From Nocardia sp. CY41 (lineage in GTDB: Bacteria; Actinomycetota; Actinomycetes; Mycobacteriales; Mycobacteriaceae): 64,000 nucleotides of DNA. Position numbers and translations under genes: made by a program. Shown here in pieces: positions 8,162-16,436 of the stretch (positions are counted from its first letter, which is position 1; every line of letters begins with the position of its first letter). The notes below the pieces were generated by a model that did no database searches, was not told the origin of the DNA, and saw only the letters and a list, made by a program, of their open reading frames with translations. The stretch covers positions 248,001-312,000 of the forward strand of contig NZ_VUOS01000006.1 in NCBI RefSeq assembly GCF_009829325.1. Direction: 5' to 3'.

Positions 8162-8917
8162 TCAGTCAGCCGCTTTACGGAACGTGCGCGTTCCCCACCA
8201 CAGCGCGGCGGCCATGATCACCACGGCGAACGTGCCCCCTCGGGCGATCACTGCGAGGTCGAACGACCCGTCGAAACAGGTACGGACGGCATCGACGATG
8301 TGCCTGGTGGGCACGAAGCCGGCGATCACCTGGAGCCAGGTCGGAGCGATTGTCATCGGCAGGAAGATGCCGGACAGAAGCAGGAGAACCATATTGAGGC
8401 CCTGGGTGATCGGGGACATCGCGTTGGCATCCTTCATCGTGAGCCCGAGAGCGCATGAGGCCGCGGTGAGCGCTCCAGCCAGCAACAACACCAGGGTGAG
8501 CCCCGCCAGGACACCCCCGAAGGCCGGTCGCATACCCATCACATAGCCGATCGCGATCAACGCCAACGCTTGGGCAGCCACCAGCGTCACCACCCGCAGT
8601 ATCCGTCCGACCAGCAGAGCCGTACGGCTGGCAGGCGTCACCCGTTCCGCCTCGATGACACCGTCATGCAATTCCGTTATCACGAGGAAGCCTGCGAAGG
8701 TAGCGCCGAAGAGCGCTTGCATGACGAGCATCCCGGGCACGAAGAACGCGTTCGTGTCGGTTGTCCCGATCCGATCGGCCAATGGTGACAGCAACGGCCC
8801 GTACGCAACGAGGTACAACGCGGGATTGCTCATGGTGACCAACAACCACCCTGGATAGCGCAACATGATCCGCATCTGCCGCCGGTAGACGATGAAACAT
8901 TCACGCGCGAACTTCAT
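8162..8917 (-). CDS. ABC-2 type exporter permease (DrrB-like), 251 aa
   Basis: Integral membrane subunit with about six hydrophobic segments. It starts MKFARECFIVYRRQMRIMLR and ends in a cytoplasmic RTFRKAAD tail. The segment ELHDGVIEAERVTPASRTAL is the conserved EExxxG-like cytoplasmic element of ABC-2 drug and antibiotic permeases. The start overlaps the ATPase stop by 4 bases. It ends 5 bp from the convergent YdhR-like gene. It most likely exports the mature peptide and confers self-resistance, inferred from location. Confidence 0.88.
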   Translation of the reverse strand: MKFARECFIVYRRQMRIMLRYPGWLLVTMSNPALYLVAYGPLLSPLADRIGTTDTNAFFVPGMLVMQALFGATFAGFLVITELHDGVIEAERVTPASRTALLVGRILRVVTLVAAQALALIAIGYVMGMRPAFGGVLAGLTLVLLLAGALTAASCALGLTMKDANAMSPITQGLNMVLLLLSGIFLPMTIAPTWLQVIAGFVPTRHIVDAVRTCFDGSFDLAVIARGGTFAVVIMAAALWWGTRTFRKAAD

Positions 8918-9906
8918 ACCGCACCACTTCCGCTACGGTCCTCCCGCAGCGAGCGGCCGGTGAGCTCGAGGAAGACGTTATCCAAGGTCGGCGAGTGGAT
9001 CGAGGCCGACCGCAACTCGACTCCGGCGTGCTCCAATTGCCGCATCAACTGCTGCATATTCGTTTTGCCGTGACCGACGCCGGCCCGCACCCGACATCCG
9101 TCGATCCGGATGTCGTCGCCGGACTCGGCGAGCGTGCGTATCGCCGCGACGGTGCCCGCCACCATCGTCACGTCGGTTACCTCCATGTCCAGGGTTTCTT
9201 CTCCATAGCGGGCCTTCAGCGCTTCCGGTGTGTCGTCGGCGATGATCCGACCGTCGTCGATGACGATCACGCGATCACTGAGTGCGTCCGCCTCGTCCAA
9301 GTAGTGGGTTGTCAACAGCACGGTGGCTCGGCGGTCAGTGCGCAGCCGGCGGATGTGGTCCCAGAGGTTGGCACGCGATTGCGGGTCGAGCCCGACCGAC
9401 GGTTCATCGAGAATCAGCAACCGGGGATCGTGCACCATCCCGATGGCGAGGTCGAGCCGACGGCGCTGTCCGCCGGACATGCTCTTGCACTGTCGCTTCT
9501 CCAGCCCGATCAGGTCCAGTTGCTCGAACAAGGCCCCGGCACGGTGGCGTGCTTCCTTCTTCGAAAGCCCGTACAGCATCCCGTGATCGGTGACCTCGTC
9601 GAGCGCCGTCGCCGCGGCGTTTGTCGATCCGGCTTGGGACACGTACCCGATATTGCGGCGGACCTGCCGGGAATCGGTCGCGATATCGAATCCGGCGACC
9701 AGCGCTTGCCCCGACGTCGGCGGCAGCAGCGTGGTCAGCATCCGCAACGTCGTCGTCTTCCCGGCACCGTTCGGGCCGAGACAGGACACGATCTCCCCTT
9801 CCGCCACATCGAAGGTGACCCCTTTCACCGCGTGCACCCGCTCAGCGGTACGCCGGCGACGCAGTCGAGGATGGAAGATCTGTTCGAGTTCACATGCCTT
9901 GATCAT
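8914..9906 (-). CDS. ABC exporter ATP-binding protein (DrrA-like), 330 aa
   Basis: ABC ATPase with Walker A GPNGAGKTTTL, Q-loop region GYVSQAGSTN, signature SGGQRRRLDLA, Walker B LLILDEPSVGLD and H-loop TTHYLDEAD. A C-terminal DrrA-type extension contains NVFLELTGR. It is paired with the DrrB-like permease through an ATGA overlap. Together they form an antibiotic-type exporter, most likely for the RiPP made by this cluster. Confidence 0.92.
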   Translation of the reverse strand: MIKACELEQIFHPRLRRRRTAERVHAVKGVTFDVAEGEIVSCLGPNGAGKTTTLRMLTTLLPPTSGQALVAGFDIATDSRQVRRNIGYVSQAGSTNAAATALDEVTDHGMLYGLSKKEARHRAGALFEQLDLIGLEKRQCKSMSGGQRRRLDLAIGMVHDPRLLILDEPSVGLDPQSRANLWDHIRRLRTDRRATVLLTTHYLDEADALSDRVIVIDDGRIIADDTPEALKARYGEETLDMEVTDVTMVAGTVAAIRTLAESGDDIRIDGCRVRAGVGHGKTNMQQLMRQLEHAGVELRSASIHSPTLDNVFLELTGRSLREDRSGSGAV

Positions 9907-9915
9907 CGCTGTCGG

Positions 9916-10725
9916 TCATCCTCCGATTGCCGGTTCGTGCGTGCTCGAGCTCTCGAAGACGATCCGCGACAGCGCCAGCCGCCACGCCGACCTGAGCGCG
10001 CCGATGTCTCTCTCGGAGAGAACATTCCGGTCAATCGTCCAGTGCGCGGTCATCTCCGGTACTCGGCTGTTCATCGTCACACTCAGGTCGATGACGGGGG
10101 CGGGTTCTTTCGCGCAACCGCCCCTGCTCGCCGCATTCCGTGCGCGCTCGTGTGGCATCTGCTTGTGCTGGAACTCGAACGACACCGGGGGCTCGGGCAA
10201 CGCTCGCAGGATCGGACCCGTCGCCGTATCCGCATCCCGCAATCGCCGGTACCGAGCGCCCGCGGCTGGAACCTCGTCGAGTTGGCGGTCGACCTCGTCG
10301 ATCACCGAGCGGACCGCATGCAGGCGACCTCGGAAGGCCGCGGCGACATCCAGACCTTCCAAGACCAGGTTCGCCGGAAACGTGGTCACATCGCCGAACC
10401 GAGCGGCCGAATCGGCGGTGCGGAGGTCGTCCGCAGTCGGGATGTTCAGCACGATGGATGCCTCCGCGGGTCCTTGGGCCCCACGGTCAGGTCGAACTCG
10501 CACGATCGCCATCGTCAATGCCGTCAACGGTGCGCGCCACCCCGGCGTGTCCCGGTCACGAGGCGACCAGGCGAACGTATCGACGTACTCGGCGGGGTCC
10601 GGCTCGGATGATCGGACCAACCAGGCCGGGGCGCACAAGGCGTGCTGCAGCAATATCGCTGCCCAGTAAGCCGGTTCGTCGCGAGGGGCAGGTTCCTCGG
10701 CTCGATCTGCCCTGTTCACGAACAT
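9916..10725 (-). CDS. Stand-alone protein resembling the C-terminal half of an NRPS condensation domain, 269 aa
   Basis: I place the start at the ATG complementary to 10723-10725 (MFVNRADRAEE), which overlaps the stop of the upstream E1-like gene by 10 bases. The C-terminal 150 residues follow the pattern of the second lobe of NRPS condensation/epimerisation domains: FPANLVLEGLDV, a long helix, PVSFEFQHKQ, then IDLSVTMNS and WTIDRNVLSERDIGALRSAW. The first lobe with the HHxxxDG catalytic motif is absent, so ordinary amide synthesis is unlikely. It may be a scaffold, a partner of the RiPP enzymes or a degenerate relic. It is expressed between the E1-like gene and the exporter. Family assignment is by eye and tentative. 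Confidence 0.5.
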   Translation of the reverse strand: MFVNRADRAEEPAPRDEPAYWAAILLQHALCAPAWLVRSSEPDPAEYVDTFAWSPRDRDTPGWRAPLTALTMAIVRVRPDRGAQGPAEASIVLNIPTADDLRTADSAARFGDVTTFPANLVLEGLDVAAAFRGRLHAVRSVIDEVDRQLDEVPAAGARYRRLRDADTATGPILRALPEPPVSFEFQHKQMPHERARNAASRGGCAKEPAPVIDLSVTMNSRVPEMTAHWTIDRNVLSERDIGALRSAWRLALSRIVFESSSTHEPAIGG

Positions 10726-12611
10726 TTCCTGACGATGACGCGAACCACGTGAGGCATGACCGCGCTGACCCACGGATCATCATCGAGCAACACGAACGAC
10801 GATGTATAGCCCCGGGCATGCAAGGACCGAATCAGTTCCTCCTGCCGCACGGCTGCCGTCGGGGGATCGCCACGAGTTCCGCGCACGTCGGCGGGGAGTT
10901 CGGGCACGGGGGCAGGACGGTAGTCCGGTTCGTCATGATAGAGCGACTGTCGGCACCTGGTCGCGGTGACGATCCCGTCCTCGACCGCATGCGCGAGGTC
11001 GACCCCGCACCCATAGGCCAGGGTGATCCCGTCGACGAGGACGGCAACGACCGGCGCGCCGAGAACCTCGGTGAGGGCGAACAACTGCACCGACACACGC
11101 ATCGCCTCCAGCGCCGACAGACAGTAACTGCCGAGCGCGCCGACGAATACCGCAGCATCGATCTCCGGGAACCGGTACCCGGCTCGACCTCGCACCGTCG
11201 AGAGGGTGATCGAACGACAATGATCGAGCAGCCCCGCCAGGACCGCGTCATCGAGGCTGTCACTGTAGGCGGTGCCGACCGGCGGCCCATACTCGGCTTC
11301 CGCTCCTGCTATCCCGAAAGCAGTGGCCGCGCTCATCGCGACTGGCGCGTGATGATCGAGGCTGTAGCCGAACACGGATCCGTCGCGTGGAGCCGCGAGC
11401 GCCGCGTATGTTCGCAACGCGGCACGCGCCGCGGACAGCCGCGCCGAGACGGTGTCTTTGCCGACCCCGAAGGCCCGGATCCCGGTGCTGATTTCGCCGG
11501 CCGGATCGGCAACCACCGATTCGGCGACGCGGAGCGGCAGCTGCGCGTGCGGTCCCTCGCTGACCGTGCTGATGACGCCCACGCGGTCATCCGTGATTTC
11601 GACAGCGCGGCGAGCGAAGTCCTCGTCCTGCAACGCAGCCGTCGACCGCACGGTTGCCAGACGCCGCAGAAATGACTCCGGGTCAGGTGGTCGCGACGTT
11701 CGCCGGAGTGGAAGGTGACGATGTGTGGTCGTTTCCAATGTTTCGGTGTCGATGCGCGCCAGCCGCCGACCGGTACTGCCGTCATCGATCGTGGTCGTGC
11801 ACCGGATCAGAGTTCGGGCTAGATAGGCAGCAACCGCGGCAAGGGCAGCGGCCGCGTAATCAGCCGACGGAGCTGCCGAGTCGATGGCATCCAAGCGCGG
11901 ACGCACTTCGGTGAAGGTGACGCCCGGCGGCGCGATCCACACGGACGACTGCCCGAGCGCCGCCAGCACCAGGGGCGCGTCTTTGCGCAGGCACCACTGC
12001 TCGACCGAGGCGATGCGATCGGCGTCGGTGATCGCCAGGCACGCGACCGCGTTGCACGCCGAGAAATCGACCATGTCCAGCGCGGCGGGGTCGACGCACG
12101 TCGTCTCGATATCCGAGTCCCGAAGAGCCGCGGCGGCTGCCTCGGCCTGCGGGCCGACGCCGATGACGACTGTCGGCGCGGCCCGCAACACAGCGAGCGC
12201 GGCCGCAGGGTCCGCTACGGAGTAGCCGAGGAGATCGACTTCCGGGTCGTCACCCGTGTGCGGGTCCTCGGAGCTCTGCTGGACCACGCCGAGGTCGACC
12301 AACATGGATATCAGCTTCTCCGCGAAACGTCGATGCTGCTGCGGGAACGGCTGAGTGACATCACGCAGGGTGTTGTGCCCGTCCAGCAGTGGGGCGAGAA
12401 GGGCCATCCACCCCTCGGCATCGGGAACGGTTCTGGTGACGAATCCGCGGTGCGACAGAACCGCGAGCCGGTCATCGGCAGTCGTGTAGAAGGCGTTCCT
12501 CCGAAGCCGCAACACCGGTTCGTCGGCGTTCCTTCCAGACCGGCGATTCACCGCATCCGCCGCCGGCGCGCGCACATCGACTTGCCCCGGCCGAGCATGG
12601 TCGGTAACCAA
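10716..12611 (-). CDS. Ocin-ThiF-like/RRE cyclodehydratase partner with a degenerate YcaO-like C-terminus, 631 aa
   Basis: The N-terminal ~90 residues (PVLRLRRNAFYTTADD, then LLAPLLDGHNTLRDV) look like a PqqD/RRE winged helix that binds the leader peptide. An E1-like Rossmann segment follows (APTVVIGVGPQAEAAAAALR near residues 140-160). The C-terminal half resembles a YcaO domain in outline (SARLSAARAALRTYAAL, VVRVIVRKCS) but lacks the clear ATP-binding Glu motifs of the upstream YcaO. Such proteins present the precursor to the YcaO in thiopeptide and goadsporin clusters. The TTG start at 12611 follows a GGGGGGG ribosome-binding stretch. It is the first gene of the minus-strand operon, convergent to the YcaO operon. 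Confidence 0.75.
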   Translation of the reverse strand: MVTDHARPGQVDVRAPAADAVNRRSGRNADEPVLRLRRNAFYTTADDRLAVLSHRGFVTRTVPDAEGWMALLAPLLDGHNTLRDVTQPFPQQHRRFAEKLISMLVDLGVVQQSSEDPHTGDDPEVDLLGYSVADPAAALAVLRAAPTVVIGVGPQAEAAAAALRDSDIETTCVDPAALDMVDFSACNAVACLAITDADRIASVEQWCLRKDAPLVLAALGQSSVWIAPPGVTFTEVRPRLDAIDSAAPSADYAAAALAAVAAYLARTLIRCTTTIDDGSTGRRLARIDTETLETTTHRHLPLRRTSRPPDPESFLRRLATVRSTAALQDEDFARRAVEITDDRVGVISTVSEGPHAQLPLRVAESVVADPAGEISTGIRAFGVGKDTVSARLSAARAALRTYAALAAPRDGSVFGYSLDHHAPVAMSAATAFGIAGAEAEYGPPVGTAYSDSLDDAVLAGLLDHCRSITLSTVRGRAGYRFPEIDAAVFVGALGSYCLSALEAMRVSVQLFALTEVLGAPVVAVLVDGITLAYGCGVDLAHAVEDGIVTATRCRQSLYHDEPDYRPAPVPELPADVRGTRGDPPTAAVRQEELIRSLHARGYTSSFVLLDDDPWVSAVMPHVVRVIVRKCS

Positions 12612-12899
12612 CTGAGTACCCCCCCAGAATCAAGACTCCCCTTGCGGCATAAGCTATCACGCCTTGCCGACATGGCAGCCCGAAATTCTGATCCGCGAGG
12701 CCAGGCCCCCAGTCGATGTTCCGCCGACCGGTTCCCCGTGCCGCGCCGGCCGGATGCCGGAAGTGGCCATCGGCGGCCAGGGTGGAGGTCGCGTCATCCG
12801 ATCGCCGTCGCTACGGCTGTGATCGGTTCGGAGTTGATTCCTCGCCCTTGTCGGCGGTGTCGCTGTCCATCCGGTGCCGATTCGTGGTATCGAGAACGG
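12612..12899. other. Divergent intergenic region at the right boundary of the RiPP cluster
   Basis: No gene is seen here. It separates the minus-strand RiPP operon from the plus-strand FAD oxidoreductase and must contain both promoters. A C-tract at 12618-12624 is the ribosome-binding site of the minus-strand E1-like gene. The most AT-rich bases are near 12645-12660. I see no clear operator matching the 434-472 palindromes. Confidence 0.5.
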
Positions 12900-14459
12900 A
12901 TGACGCCGGCGCGCTCCTCCTACGATGTCGTGATCGTCGGCGGCGGGCACAACGGTTTGGTGGCCGCCGCGTATCTGGCGCGGGCCGGGCGGTCGGTGCT
13001 GGTGCTCGAGCGGCAGCCGCAGGTCGGTGGCGCGGCGGTGTCCGAGCGGGTGTTCGCGGGCGTCGACGCCCGGCTGTCGCGGTACTCGTATCTGGTGAGC
13101 CTGTTGCCGCGGTCGATCGTGACGGATCTGGGCTTACGGTTCGAGACGCGGCGGCGGGCGGTCTCGTCCTACACACCGGTCGGGGAGGACGGTTTGCTGG
13201 TCTCGTCGGCGCCCGCGCAGACAGAGGCGAGTTTCGCGCGGTTGACCGGCTCGGACAGGGAATACCGGGCATGGCGGCGGTTCTACGCGTCGACGGGGCA
13301 GCTGGCCCGGCGGGTCTTCCCGACGCTGACCCTGCCGCTTCCGTCGGAAGAGGCGTTGCGGCACATCGTGGACGATGCGGCCACCTGGGAGGCGCTGTTC
13401 GAGCGGCCGCTCGGTGAGACGATCGAGTCGACCTTCGCCGACGACACGGTGCGCGGCGTGGTGCTCACCGATGCGCTGATCGGCACGTTCACCCACGCGC
13501 ACGATCCGTCGCTGCGGCAGAATCGCTGCTTCCTGTATCACGTGATCGGCGGCGGGACCGGCGACTGGGACGTGCCGATCGGCGGCATGGGCGCGCTCAC
13601 CGGCGCACTGGCCGAGGCCGCGCGTGCGGCAGGAGCGGAGATCGTCACCGGGTGTGAGGTCACGAGCGTCGGAACCGATGGCGAGACAGCGGAAGTCGGT
13701 CACGTAGACGGCAAGGTCGGAGCGCGGCATGTTCTGGCGAACGTGGCACCGTATACCCTAGCCGGGTTGCTCGGCGAGGCTCCGCCGCAGAAGCCCGAGG
13801 GCGCACAGGTGAAGATCAATATGCTGCTGCGCCGCCTCCCACGATTGCGCGACGCGCGAGTCGATCCTCGGGAAGCATTCGCCGGGACTTTCCACATCGG
13901 CGAGTCGTACGCCCAGCTCGACCGAGCCTACGGCGAGGCCGCGATCGGCCGGATACCGTCCGCGCCGCCGGCCGAAATCTATTGCCACACTTTGACCGAT
14001 CCGACCATCCTGTCACCGGAGCTGGCCGCTCGGGGTGCGCATACCCTCACCCTGTTCGGACTGCACGCTCGCGCGAAGCTTTTCGCCGCCGACCATGCTT
14101 CGGTCAAAGCCGAGTTCGTGCACGCCACGCTGGCGCAACTCGATTCCGTACTGGCCGAGCCGATCGCCGACTGCTTGGCGAAAGACGAGGACGGCGCGCC
14201 CTGCCTGGAGGCGAAGACACCGATCGAACTCGAGCGCGAGGTCGGCCTGCCCGGTGGACACATCTTCCACCGGGATCTGGCCTTCCCCTACCTCCCGGAG
14301 GACGCCGACCCGGCCGACCCCGCCGCCCGGTGGGGCGTGGCGACCGGCCACCGCAACGTGTTCCTGTGCGGTGCGGGCGCCATCCGGGGCGGCGGCGTCA
14401 GCGGCATTCCCGGGCACAACGCCGCGATGGCCGTGCTCGCCGCCGGTCAGGCGGGCTGA
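12900..14459 (+). CDS. FAD-dependent phytoene-desaturase-like oxidoreductase (PYROXD2-like), 519 aa
   Basis: The N-terminus has the dinucleotide-binding fold DVVIVGGGHNGLVAAAYLAR and ERQPQVGGAAVSE, the classic GxGxxG and GG-doublet of amine-oxidase/phytoene-desaturase FAD proteins. The middle has GGMGALTGALAEAARAAGAE and the C-terminal FAD motif is NVFLCGAGAIRGGGVSGIPG. The length fits PYROXD2-like carotenoid oxidoreductase relatives. ATG 12900 places the FAD fold at the N-terminus; upstream in-frame sequence is unrelated. No carotenoid genes are adjacent, so the substrate is unknown. The 3' end overlaps the convergent oxidoreductase by 13 bases. Confidence 0.85.
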   Translation: MTPARSSYDVVIVGGGHNGLVAAAYLARAGRSVLVLERQPQVGGAAVSERVFAGVDARLSRYSYLVSLLPRSIVTDLGLRFETRRRAVSSYTPVGEDGLLVSSAPAQTEASFARLTGSDREYRAWRRFYASTGQLARRVFPTLTLPLPSEEALRHIVDDAATWEALFERPLGETIESTFADDTVRGVVLTDALIGTFTHAHDPSLRQNRCFLYHVIGGGTGDWDVPIGGMGALTGALAEAARAAGAEIVTGCEVTSVGTDGETAEVGHVDGKVGARHVLANVAPYTLAGLLGEAPPQKPEGAQVKINMLLRRLPRLRDARVDPREAFAGTFHIGESYAQLDRAYGEAAIGRIPSAPPAEIYCHTLTDPTILSPELAARGAHTLTLFGLHARAKLFAADHASVKAEFVHATLAQLDSVLAEPIADCLAKDEDGAPCLEAKTPIELEREVGLPGGHIFHRDLAFPYLPEDADPADPAARWGVATGHRNVFLCGAGAIRGGGVSGIPGHNAAMAVLAAGQAG

Positions 14460-15433
14460 GCCCGCAGCGCGATCTTGGCGGCGCGACCCGGCGTCTCGGT
14501 GGCGACAGCGGCGTCGGCCGCGGCCTCCAGCGGGTAGGCGGCTTCGATGTCGAGCCGCAGCTCGCCGCGGGCCGCGAGATCGATCAGTTCGCCGATGAGC
14601 CGTCCGCGCTGGTCGGCGCCGATCTCCTCGATCCGCTTGGCGCCCCAGAATCCCTTCACCACGACTTGGCCGAAGATGAGACTGCCCGCGTCGAGCGACA
14701 GCGGCTCACCCGAGAGCGCGCCGAAGGAGATCAGCTGCCCGCCCGGCGCGAGCAACGCCAATTCGGCGGCCGCGGCGCGCCCGCCGACCTGATCGACCGC
14801 CCGGACGATGGGCGCACCCGAGGTGGCGGCTTCGACCTGCTCGCGCCAGCCCTCGCTCTCGGTGTCGAGCACCGGTTCGTAGCCGAGTTCGCGCAGCGCA
14901 GCGACGGAGCCGGGGCCGCGAACCAGATTCAGCACGTGCAGCCCGCGCTGCCGCGCGAAGACGTTCACCAGTCTGCCGACCGCGCCGTTGGCGGCATTGA
15001 TCGCCAGCCACTCGCCGGGCCGCAGCCCGAGGTCGTCGATGAGCATCAGCGCGCTCAACGGCATGGCCAGCAACTGGGCCGCGGTCTCGTCGGAGACCGT
15101 GTCGGGCAGTGGGACGACCTGGCGGGCCGGGACCACGAAGTACTCGGCCCACACGTTGATCGCACCGGATACCGTCACGCGCCGTCCGACCGACATATGG
15201 GTGACTCCGGGACCCACCGCGTCGACCCGCGCGACCGCTTCGCTGCCCGGAATGGCGGGCAACTCGGGCCGGTAGCCGTACACGCCGCGCACGATGGCCA
15301 GATCGTGGTTGTGGATCGGCGACAGGATCAGCGCGAGCCGCACCTCACCGGGTCCCGGTTCCGGGATCGGGCGGTCGGCGGTGGCCAGCACGTCCTTCGG
15401 TTCACCGAATCGTTCGAAGACTACGGCACGCAT
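14447..15433 (-). CDS. Zinc-less MDR/quinone-oxidoreductase-type dehydrogenase, 328 aa
   Basis: Medium-chain dehydrogenase/reductase. It starts MRAVVFERFGEPKDVL, an N-terminus typical of quinone oxidoreductases and trans-2-enoyl-CoA reductase-like proteins. The GroES-like half contains PGSEAVARVDAVGPGV, and the Rossmann half contains AANGAVGRLVNVFARQRG. No structural zinc Cys cluster is present. It lies 16 bp downstream of the Ohr gene on the same strand, suggesting co-expression with the peroxide-stress pair, perhaps for removal of reactive carbonyls (inferred). Confidence 0.85.
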   Translation of the reverse strand: MRAVVFERFGEPKDVLATADRPIPEPGPGEVRLALILSPIHNHDLAIVRGVYGYRPELPAIPGSEAVARVDAVGPGVTHMSVGRRVTVSGAINVWAEYFVVPARQVVPLPDTVSDETAAQLLAMPLSALMLIDDLGLRPGEWLAINAANGAVGRLVNVFARQRGLHVLNLVRGPGSVAALRELGYEPVLDTESEGWREQVEAATSGAPIVRAVDQVGGRAAAAELALLAPGGQLISFGALSGEPLSLDAGSLIFGQVVVKGFWGAKRIEEIGADQRGRLIGELIDLAARGELRLDIEAAYPLEAAADAAVATETPGRAAKIALRAQPA

Positions 15434-15449
15434 ATCCGCTCCTTCTCGA

Positions 15450-15872
15450 TCAGTCGTCGGCGACAAGGACCTGGACGTCGATGTTGCCGCGGGTCGCGTT
15501 GGAATACGGGCACACCTGGTGTGCTTTGTCGGCGAGCGCCTGCGCGTCCTCCCTGGAGAGATGGGGGAGCGACACCTCCAGGGTAACCGCAAGGCCGAAG
15601 CCGCCCGCACCGTTCGGCCCGATGCCGACCTTCGCGCCGACCGCGGAGTCGTCGATGTTCGCCTTGGCCTGCTTGCCGACCAGACGCAGCGCCGAATGGA
15701 AGCACGCCGCGTAGCCGGCCGCGAACAGTTGCTCGGGATTGGTGCCCTCGCCGTTGCCGCCCATCTCCTTGGGCGCCGACAGGTCGACGTCGATCTTGCC
15801 GTCGGTGGTGCGCGCGTGGCCGTTGCGTCCGTCTCCGCTGGCCAGGGCCTCGGCGGTGTAGAGGATCTGCAT
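15450..15872 (-). CDS. ohr: Organic hydroperoxide resistance protein (Ohr/OsmC family), 140 aa
   Basis: Thiol-dependent peroxidase reducing organic hydroperoxides. It starts MQILYTAEALASGDGRNGHA. The two redox cysteines are in AACFHSAL (about residue 60) and QVCPYSNATRGN (about residue 125), in the Ohr rather than OsmC arrangement. Ohr members use lipoyl proteins or mycothiol systems as reductant. The length matches the family. It lies 2 bp downstream of the MarR-type regulator gene on the same strand, the usual ohr-ohrR pairing. Confidence 0.95.
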   Translation of the reverse strand: MQILYTAEALASGDGRNGHARTTDGKIDVDLSAPKEMGGNGEGTNPEQLFAAGYAACFHSALRLVGKQAKANIDDSAVGAKVGIGPNGAGGFGLAVTLEVSLPHLSREDAQALADKAHQVCPYSNATRGNIDVQVLVADD

Positions 15873-15874
15873 GT

Positions 15875-16321
15875 CTACTCTCCTTCGTTCAGCTGTGACT
15901 TCAGTGCGTCGGTCAGTCGGTGCAGGATGCCGCGCAACGCGGTGACTTCGTCGATGGACAGGCCGCTGGCCTCGGCCATCTGGGCCGGGATGTCGCCCGC
16001 CTCGGCGCGCAGGGCGCGGCCGCGGTCGGTGAGCCGGATGTCGACGCGGCGTTCGTCGGCCGCCGACCGCCGCCGCTCGAGCAGGCCCGCCGCCTCCAGC
16101 CGCTTGAGCAGCGGGGAAAGAGTGCCGGAGTCCAGATCGAGCGCCTGGCAGACGTCGCCGACGCTGCGTTCGTCGCGTTCCCACAGCGCCAGCATGACCA
16201 AATACTGCGGGTAGGTGAGCCCGAGCCGTTCCAGCTTCGGGCGGTAGACCGCGGTCATCGCCCGGGACGCCGCGTAGAGCGGGAAGCAGAGCTGCTCGTC
16301 GAGGGTGAGGCGATCGGTCAT
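15875..16321 (-). CDS. ohrR: OhrR-type MarR-family peroxide-sensing repressor, 148 aa
   Basis: Winged-helix MarR protein starting MTDRLTLDEQLCFPLYAASR. The N-terminal Cys in LDEQLCFPLY (about residue 12) is the conserved peroxide-sensing cysteine of OhrR. The DNA-binding region is SVGDVCQALDLDSGTLSPLL, with the wing RRRSAADERRVDIRLT. It represses its own operon and is inactivated by organic peroxides in characterised homologues. A likely operator lies just upstream at 16340-16350. Confidence 0.93.
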   Translation of the reverse strand: MTDRLTLDEQLCFPLYAASRAMTAVYRPKLERLGLTYPQYLVMLALWERDERSVGDVCQALDLDSGTLSPLLKRLEAAGLLERRRSAADERRVDIRLTDRGRALRAEAGDIPAQMAEASGLSIDEVTALRGILHRLTDALKSQLNEGE

Positions 16322-16339
16322 GAGCAATAATCTAGTGAG

Positions 16340-16350
16340 CAATTCGATTG
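16340..16350. promoter_or_regulatory. Candidate OhrR operator
   Basis: The inverted repeat CAAT-TCG-ATTG lies 19 bp upstream of the ohrR start within an AT-rich stretch. CAAT/ATTG half-sites are the core of OhrR boxes in other bacteria. No other clear inverted repeat is near the start. Binding is inferred. Confidence 0.55.
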
Positions 16351-16436
16351 TGCACAACGTATATGGTTCGTCGTGCTCGTCACAGTGCGAGAGGCGGCGA
16401 TGCCGACGCTGCCGCAGGAGTTCGGCCGGGCCGGGC

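Noticed and set aside
8157..12899. A second precursor gene in the minus-strand RiPP operon
   Set aside because: The genes are overlapping or separated by less than 10 bases, and the 12612-12899 gap holds no leader-like peptide.
12258..12899. Upstream extension of the FAD oxidoreductase to 12258
   Set aside because: It would overlap the E1-like gene and the extra residues have no similarity to FAD proteins; ATG 12900 puts the FAD fold at the N-terminus.
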